A stretch of 64,000 nucleotides of DNA from Boothiomyces macroporosus (Eukaryota > Chytridiomycota > Chytridiomycetes > Rhizophydiales > Terramycetaceae). This document shows positions 56,770-64,000 of the stretch, in pieces; within the stretch, counting starts at the first letter, position 1, and the number at the start of each line of letters is the position of its first letter. Under the pieces are notes generated by a model that made no database searches, was not told where the DNA came from, and saw only the letters and a program-made list of their open reading frames with translations. Location: positions 1 through 64,000 of the forward strand of contig JADGKB010000033.1 of the NCBI GenBank assembly GCA_027604185.1. The letters are read 5' to 3'. The translations under genes were made by a program, and so were the position numbers.

Positions 56770-59700
56770 CTAATGTGTACGCTTTGATTCCCTCTTTGGA
56801 GACTGTGGCTCTGTTGATCGAGATCGTTTCTTGGTATCACCCTTTCCTTCAGAGCTTTCAGTGCTATCTCTTCCTTTTCGGCTTGGATCTTTGCTAGAAG
56901 GGGACAGATTTTCGGATTTCTAAGGTTATTTAAATGTACCTTTGACTTTTGTGATGATTCTTTGTTGGAAGCATCTTGAACCCGTTCAAATAGGCCCTTA
57001 TACTTTTTGGATGATATTACATTCGGCCAAAAGTAAGAAGCTGTTTTCCACAAATGCTTTTCCATTGTCTTCCTCTCTGCTTCATTTTGAATATCTTGTA
57101 GATATTTCAAGATAAAATTTCCTACGACAATCAGATTGTCTTTGATATACAGGGCAACTTTCTTCTTTTCCATATTTTCGGGTGTCTTCAATAGCGCCTT
57201 CATCTGTTTTTTCACTGGATGCAAGATCTTTTTGCAATTCGCAACTTCGGAATCATCAAGCGAGTCATAGTCCGATTCTTTTTCAATTTTCGCCTTGGTT
57301 TCTTCTTTTCTGCTTCTAGACTCGCTTTCTCTTCTGCTTCTTGACTGCCGGACTTTATCTAATCTTTCCTTTGAAAATTTACCCTCTTCTTCCTCTCGCA
57401 ATGTCTTTAAAAGGTAATCCGATCGCCGTTGCAAATGGATTGCACCTGGCAAGTTCTTGTCATTAGTACCCAAAAAGAACTTTTTAGCAAAAGGCAAAGC
57501 AGGGTCTTCTTGCATTTGCGGCCATGCACCATATCCATACTTGTATATTCCCACCAAAAGCATAGCATCATCTTTGGTGCCCCAAGAAGCTGACCAATTT
57601 ACCACGGGTTTAACTGACCATGGAATTCTGAAGGAAGTCAGGTTTTGATTTTCCATTCTAATGCATAAAAATTGCAAATCTGCTATTCTCGTGAGAAGTT
57701 GTCCAGCATTTATAGCGGAAACTGCTTCATAATTTGCTGTGATGACTTTTGGCTTACCGCTTGTCTTTGGCTCTGGCTTTTGATTTTTGACAGCTTCTCG
57801 GCAAACTTCCAACACGTTTTCGATAAAGCTTTCGACAATTTCAATCTCTTTATGTTCTGTATCAGAATCTTTCAAAATATCTTCACTTCTCTTTTTCCAA
57901 TCCCCGTATTTGAACAAACTTCGGACAATGCTCCGCTGTTCTTTATCGGACAGGCTTTTACTATCTCCTTTTTTCTTTGGTGCCTTGGTCGTTTTTCTTT
58001 TTCTTTTTGAACTATCACCAGTAAAATCTGCCCCAGTGTAGTTAACTGGAGCTTTTCTCTTCCGCGTATCTGGCAGAAACTCGTCTGGAATTTCATCCAG
58101 CAGTTCTTGTTGCTCTGGCCGAAGATCTTCGGGGATAATATCATCCCAACTCATTTGTGCAACATCTGAAACATTAAATTGTGTTAAAAATTCAGCAGAA
58201 CCCAGCGCAGTACCTGATTGCTCTACACCATGGTGTACTTCAGCTCGAGAAAGAATATCGTCTAAATTCATCTCTTCTAACTTTGTGGTATCTTTCTCTC
58301 CAGCATTTTCAGACTCGTTTTTAAACAAATTTTGTGCTCCAAATTTCAATATTGTTTGCAATTCCTCGCTGCTGATCTTATCTAAATTGGCATTGGATTG
58401 CCTGGATCCTTTTTGCATTATTCCCGTTCCAGAGGTGTCCATGGTACTAATGATTGAATACTCCAAAACCATCTTTCTTTTGGCCCTGTCAATAATGTCT
58501 TCTTCGATTGAATCTTTTGATATGAATCTATAAACATTAACAGCCTTTTTTTGACCTGAAATTAAAATGTTTTATACCAATTCGATGAGCTCTTGCAATT
58601 GCTTGTAGATCTAAAATTAAAATATCATTACCATTTTGAGGATTCCAATCTGAATCAAATAATATCACAGTATCAGCAGTGGCTAAATTTAACCCAAGCC
58701 CTCCAGCCCTGGTAGAAAGCAAAAAGGCAAAATCTGTGGAATTAGGGGCATTAAAATGCTCCATACTCCTCTTCCTTGCTTCAGAACTAGTAGATCCATC
58801 CAATCGTTGAATTTGGTAACCTCTGTAATTCATATAGTCGGTCAATATATCTAGCATCCTAACCATTTGGGAAAAAATCAATATTCTATGGCCATCTTCC
58901 TTTAGCCTGGTTAGTAATTTATCCAAAAGAACCATTTTACCGGAATTAACTATAATTCCCTTCAATTGATCCTGACGAGATTGGCCAGCAGATTCTTCAG
59001 CACCGTGGAATAAATAAGGGTGATTACTTGCCTTTTTCAGTTCCATTGCAATGTTTTGCAGGCTGAGATTCTGATTTTTTCCCCCTTTGCTTAATAAATC
59101 AAAATTTTTAGTGAATACAGCTTTGTAGTATTCAAGCTGCATCGGCGAAAGTTCGACTCTTAAAATTCTTTCTGTTTTGGAAGGAAGGGATTTTTCAACA
59201 TCTTTTTTCAGCCTCCTTAACATCAAATCCTCCAATTTCTTTTGCAGATCCTTAATTTTTTCTTCCTGATCCTCATCTCCCACATTGATTTCAAAATCTT
59301 CAAATTCTTGGAATTTATCTGGCATCAAAAACTGAATCAACGCAACCAATTCTTTCACAGTGTTTTGAAGAGGTGTGCCAGTAATTAGGAGTCTGTTTGC
59401 AGTGGAAAAGTCTTTTAGCGCTTCATGAAGTTGCGATTCAGAATTCTTCAGTCTATGGGCTTCATCGACCGCCAAATATGCCCATTTTATCCTGCCTATA
59501 GCATCCTTGTCTTTCAATACTAGTTCAAATGTGGTTAACAAAGCATTGAAACGAACTTTAGGCTCACCGCCTTGATTTGGGAGGTAAAATTCATAATCTC
59601 GAATAATTTGTCTAGCTGCACTGTCACCTTGATAGCAAATTACATTCATATCAGGAGACCACTGCTTGAATTCTTTTTGCCACGCAGCAATGGTCGAAAG

Positions 59701-61161
59701 AGGTACAACAACCAAAAACGGACCATTAATGTTTTGCTGATGGAAGAGATACGACAAAAATCCAATTGTTTGAACTGTTTTTCCTAATGTTAAGTGGAGC
59801 ATTACCAAGCCCCATTTCGTCTGCGAGAATACCATTTTGATTTTTGTGCCATAAGTGTGCCATCCAGTTTACTCCAAGAAGTTGATAGTCTCGAAGTTCT
59901 CCTCCGACATTTAGATATTCTGGTTGTTTTTGAAATGGCTTGTATTCTGGACGGTTTTTCAAGGAAGAATTTCGATGCGGCAACTTTTGACTGTTATTAC
60001 GATCCAAAAATGCATCAATTTCAACCTGATCTTCGTTTGTAAGGCTGTCGATCGGCTCCCACGTTGCTTCAGAGTATTGCAATCCTGTCCATTTGCAAAG
60101 ATATTCAGTTCCGCCTTCTTCATTACCACAATAACCAGGCTCCACTTCCCTAGTTGCGACAACTCTTTCAATAATTTTGTAATCCTCAAGGTGTGATCGC
60201 TCGACCTCTATCTGATCATCAAGGGTAGCCAGTTCAAACTCTGTAGTATGAGGATCATTTCGTATTAACTCTTCATTCTTTAGTTTTCTGATGTAATTTT
60301 CCAGTTTTTTGTACCCTTTGTAGGGCTTCAATTCATTTTTAAGATGCCATGTATCCTTTCGATGAGAACTTCCTTTCCACTTCACTAGGTATTCCGTACT
60401 TCCATCTACGATTAGGTTATTTGGTACCCTCTGTTCTCCTTCGATCAAATACGCCTTCAATTACTTTCCCGTCAGCGGCTAGGATAAACAACATCAACTA
60501 CCTGCATCATAATCCAAGGTTGCAGCTTCTTTAGCCTTTTTTCTCTTCTTTTCCTCCTCTGATTCGCTCATACTCCCAAGTTCGTCGTCTAAATAGTTTT
60601 CGTTATCATAGTATTTAACAACATTGCCTCTAGATGAGAAGCGAATCTGCTCATGTTGGAAACTTTCTTTGGCGGCCTTTTTTCTCATTCTTGACTTCTT
60701 TTTAGCTGTTGAATCATCAAAATCTGAATCGCTTGCCCCATCGCTTTCGTACTCTTCTGCGTCTGAATTACTATCATCTGGAGATTATTCAAAGGCTTAC
60801 ATTCTCTTTTTCCTTTGCGATTGGGCATTGTAAAAGATCCATCTGAATCACTGTTATCCGATTCTTCATCATTATACTCGTTTTCATCCTATCGATTAAT
60901 TCTATTCCAAAAGAAACTGTGATTTCACACACTTACCCTCTCGGAAATTGATGATTTTGAACGTCCAGATCTTCTCAACCCGTACAACTCTGGATTCATT
61001 TTAGCCTCATCCAGGGGATCCAGTTGGTTCTTTGATATTCTTTTGGTTCTTGGTAAAGAGATTTCTTCTGATTCATCTGATGCAGATTGATAGTTTTCGT
61101 TACTATCATCTGATTCAAAAATATTGTCTGATTCTATATCCATTTCTACCATTAAATCCAT
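56770..61161 (-). CDS. CHD1: Chromodomain helicase CHD1
   Basis: Eight introns (20-23 nt plus one of 48 nt at 60889-60936). Order: acidic N-terminus ([18 protein letters not shown]), two chromodomains ([40 protein letters not shown]), SNF2 ATPase ([14 protein letters not shown] restored by a 22-nt intron, [55 protein letters not shown] restored by two introns), then the SANT-SLIDE DNA-binding region ([20 protein letters not shown]) and the CHCT domain ([20 protein letters not shown]). The last 20-nt intron changes the tail to a Ser/Lys-rich end finishing SKRTH at stop 56770. CHD1 spaces nucleosomes during transcription. Confidence 0.95.
60889..60936 (-). other. 48-nt intron in CHD1 (length outlier)
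   Basis: On the minus strand it begins GTAAGTGTGTG and ends GAATTAATCGATAG. Removing only its first 20 nt, which also end in AG, leaves an in-frame TAG; removing all 48 joins SISERD to ENEYNDEE. It is among the few introns in the window longer than about 26 nt. Confidence 0.65.
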
Positions 61162-61336
61162 GATCCCATTGCATCCAGCATTGAAGTAAAGATCGCTTAA
61201 TGATGCGCTGTTATCTTACCTTGTTCTGGTGCTATTAATATATGCAGTAATAATCCAGTTTGCAGCTACTGTATGGATGAAGAAAAACAATTGACAAATG
61301 TAAATGCAAAAAAAATTGGCTATTTATTCATCCATG

Positions 61337-62594
61337 TTAAAAATCCAAAGGATTCGATCCTGTTGTACCACAGCTGGTGGAAGGATTCGGTTTAGAAGAT
61401 TTATCAGAGTCTTCAGGAGGAAGCACAAACGGTTCAATAGAAAATCTCTTTCTCCTCACTTTGAACCCTAAAGAGTGGAGTTGAACATTAGACAGTCTGG
61501 TTGATTCAATTAGAGAATTTATCCGGAAAATATGCACAGGGTGTATTAGTCCGTGGTAGTCGGAAGTATAGTTGGCATCAAAGAATTTAGTCGATCCTAT
61601 AATTACTTGTAAAAAACCTGCAAAGGACTCTACTTCAATCGCAGCGTCAACTGCAAATTCTACACGCTTTATAATACTTGAATAGTTTTTCCCATTTTCG
61701 CTTTGGTAGAAATATTCTGGAAGAGTTAAGAAGACAACAATATTTGTGCCTCGTACCAACCGTCTGAGATTGTAAAAGAACTTATACATCTCCTAAGTTA
61801 ATTACAATTTACGCTAATACTATCCCCATCATCCCAGTTGATTGAGCCAATTGAATTAATCCCCACTCGTAAGACTTTGGAATCATTAGAGTTAGAACAT
61901 TGTTTAGTTTATCTATACCTGTATGTGCTTTGAAGTAGCTGTGTTTTTAGAAGCGACAATAGCTTTTCATATGAATTCGAGCCTTGCTCTGCAGACTCTA
62001 CCGTCTCTCGATTGATTAATGAAATATTTGCTTTCGCAAGCGTGCTCTTGTCGATTTGCTTTGTGAGATCAAATGTATGACAGTAGGTAGACACTTTTTT
62101 AAACATAAATTACTTGTTTTAGATGAATTGGTAAATGACTCTGATACTTTTGGAAGAGATTGATATCTCCAAGCAATAGACATCTTGTCTGAATTTCTCC
62201 CAGGTGTTCGCAAGGCACCCATATTTCGGCCACTTAATGTTTGCTTTGAAGGGACGTAATCCGAATCCTCCTCGATTTCTGTTGCTGCTTTATTTTCCAC
62301 TGTTGCTGGTAGTTCTAGTATAAAATCTTCTGGATTTGAATCCAGGGTGATATACGTAACATCATGGGAAAGCTCAATGCCTTCTGCAATAAAATATTTC
62401 ATTAATAAGTTTGAATATCCAGTGTAACGATCTTGTTTTACAACTAGCGTTCTTCCCAGTGGAATTCCTCCTCCTAATATTTCATCAAAAGAAGCGACCC
62501 CCGTTGATGTGAGTATTTGTCCATTATGAGTTGATGCTCTTGTACCAGGAGGTGCATTTCTAACCCTTGTGCTCGTTCGACGAAATCCCGACAT
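61337..62594 (-). CDS. ELP4: Elongator subunit 4 (PAXNEB family)
   Basis: RecA-like subunit of the Elp456 ring that supports tRNA wobble uridine modification. Start MSGFRRTSTRVRNAPPGTRA; STGVASFDEILGGGIPLGRT is the family ATPase-fold start; MSIAWRYQSLPKV and TYCHTFDLTKQ follow. VLRVGINSIGSINWDD, FVVFLTLP-type strands (TNIVVFLTLPEYFY), SDYHGLIHPVHIFRINSLIE and the end FKVRRKRFSIEPFVLPPEDS..STSCGTTGSNPLDF match ELP4. Two clear 20-nt introns; the third gap (61898-61918) restores the frame only if a 21-nt segment ending TG, not AG, is removed. Confidence 0.9.
61898..61918 (-). other. Candidate GT-TG mini-intron in ELP4
   Basis: On the minus strand, GTATAGATAAACTAAAC then AATG, 21 nt. It has the normal 5' end and the ACTAAAC branch motif, but the 3' dinucleotide is TG. 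Its removal gives STYSSNSNDSKVLRVG in frame, and retention gives an in-frame TAA. Confidence 0.55.
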
Positions 62595-62676
62595 GAATTT
62601 TTTTTAAATTTTTTTTCGAAATACAAGCTTAATTCAAGGCAATTATATATACGGTTAACACTATTCAACATGCTGT

Positions 62677-64000
62677 TTATTGTCGAAAGTAATCCTCTTG
62701 AAACCCTTTGTATTTTTGTTTGACCGGAAGAGCGTAGCGTCCACTGCTTTCCAACCATTTTTTGTGTGCCAGTATGATTGGCATTGAAAATAAGGTGTCC
62801 CCTTTCTGGTTATTGTTGGAGGGGTGTTGATCATCGCTTTCGGAAAATCGAATGTTCAGCCCTCTTGTTTGCATAAATTGCTCTGGCCTGAATATTGACA
62901 TGTTGGAAGCATATTTCCCAGGAACAGCATTTGATGTTTTGTTCCACTTGGAAGTTTTATATTTTTGAGCCTTCTGATTAATGTTGGTATTCGTGTTTCT
63001 TGCTCTAGCATTTCGAATAACCATTCCTGATAAGGATTCATTAAATCTTGTACCGTGATTAACTGGTGGCTTTCTCGATGCAGCAGGTCTTAAATCTTCC
63101 AAAGACTCATCAGCATTGAAGTTTGGATATACTTCACCATATTCTTGCCCGGAAGCCAGACTTCGCAAAAAGATGGGTTTAATTCCTCTTTTCGATTGTA
63201 AATCTGAAATTTAGCTATTCACTTACCTTTCAAGATTTTAATATGTTCTGATGGTATGAAATGTAAAATTCGCCCTTGCTGTGCATGGTAGTCTCTAGTT
63301 CGCTGCTGATTCTGATCGAACTGCATATCATCATCTGAAGATTCTTCTTCATAGTTATTATTGTATTGTTGCCACCAAGTTCCAGTTTCAAAGTCATTCT
63401 GCAAACCTACATTATTCAACTATTACGATTGCGGACCACATATGAAGTGGGCTCAAAGTTGCGAAATTCAATATTAATAATAGGGTCATCTAGATCAGCG
63501 CAATAATACCATCTGCATTTAGTAATTTAAATCCAAGCTTAATCATATAAGATGTAATGGAGGCATTTTGATTAATTAACGAATATAAAATGTTGGCCTG
63601 ATTTTTAGAAGATAATGCTGTTAAAAGATCTTTTGGTGAAAAGCGACTATTTGCAATTAATCTAAGTATTTGTTGGGGAAATGCATTAAACTAAATGTAA
63701 GTTGCAGTTTACCTTTTTCAAATTTGCTTCCAACTGTTTTGTATTTATATCATCATACTGGCTGGCAATATCCATCAAAGTCCCCGGTTGAACAGTTCCA
63801 TGTGCAATAAGCTTCTTTAATTCGGATAATGTAATTCCTTCTAATCTTAATTATATATCATACCCTTCTTTAATTTCAATTTTGCAAGTTGCTCCTGCAA
63901 AACATTACTTCCTTCACCAGACTTTTCTTTTGGTACCATTTGATCAATAATTTTTCGAATCTCAGAATTTTGCCAATAATTTGGGAGTTCAGCTTCTTTG
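62677..64000 (-). CDS. Partial unidentified protein, Asn/Gln-rich C-terminal half
   Basis: The 5' end lies beyond the right edge; the stop is at 62677. Five introns (20-23 nt) join exons into a continuous frame: NYWQNSEIRKIIDQMVPKEK, LSELKKLIAHGTVQPGTLMD, QILRLIANSRFSPKDLLTAL, LINQNASITSYMIKLGFKLL, an acidic/Asn-rich linker (YNNNYEEESSDDDMQFDQNQ), then HFIPSEHIKILKDLQSKRGI and FNESLSGMVIRN, ending with GRYALPVKQKYKGFQEDYFR. The N-terminal part looks like helical repeats and the rest disordered. I do not recognise the family. Confidence 0.75.

Overview
This window is nuclear DNA of a compact-genome eukaryote. It carries about 40 protein genes on both strands. The products are eukaryotic: Integrator, exosome, RuvBL, Elongator, THO, GPI-transamidase, CHD1 and NOP14 components. 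Most reading frames are cut by spliceosomal introns of only 18-25 nt, most often 20. I joined exons by hand in more than 25 genes and counted roughly 130 such introns. The typical form is GTA....YTAAY(N1-4)AG, with the branch-point motif almost touching the 3' splice site. Without splicing most genes look like strings of broken ORFs; with it they become full-length, family-like proteins. The genetic code appears standard (TAA, TAG and TGA all end genes).

The lineage cannot be fixed from the sequence alone. Fungus-type traits are a Rit1 tRNA-modifying enzyme, a fused PabA-PabB (Abz1), fungal-type aspartate-semialdehyde dehydrogenase and a zuotin without SANT domains. Traits usually lost in yeasts are Integrator subunit 2, an ALC1/CHD1L remodeler with macrodomain, a TRAF7-like RING-WD40 protein, a SHANK-like SPN-ankyrin protein, DCAF12, RIC8 and an ENKD1-like enkurin protein. 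The enkurin protein suggests a flagellated cell. My best inference is a small-genome, flagellated opisthokont near the base of fungi (rozellid/aphelid/chytrid-like), with low confidence on placement.

Layout. 1-11.7 kb: pyroglutamyl-peptidase-like protein with an acidic repeat tail, nucleotide-sugar transporter, ALC1, phosphatidylserine synthase, INTS2, and an unknown coiled-coil protein. 11.8-20.2 kb: DHH1, TRAF7-like, RVB1, STEEP1, RRP6, GOLPH3. 21-31 kb: peroxisomal-type carrier, HOM2, RIC8, RIT1, P450 reductase, NSE2, ENKD1-like. 31-40.8 kb: MYND protein, UTP13, EF-hand protein, zuotin, SHANK-like, THOC5, LEA2-like. 41.5-46.9 kb: small membrane protein, cyclin with a triplicated N-terminal module, ABZ1. 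47-64 kb: PIG-S, ZIM17, NOP14, two unknowns, DCAF12, CHD1, ELP4 and a partial unknown gene.

Genes are packed extremely tightly: convergent stop codons lie 4-42 bp apart, and two divergent ATG pairs are only 21 and 29 bp apart, separated by T-tracts ending in GAAA. There are no operons in the bacterial sense. The shared theme is core housekeeping (RNA processing, chromatin, ribosome biogenesis, ER/Golgi lipids and glycans). I saw no mobile elements, CRISPR arrays, rRNA or convincing tRNA genes.
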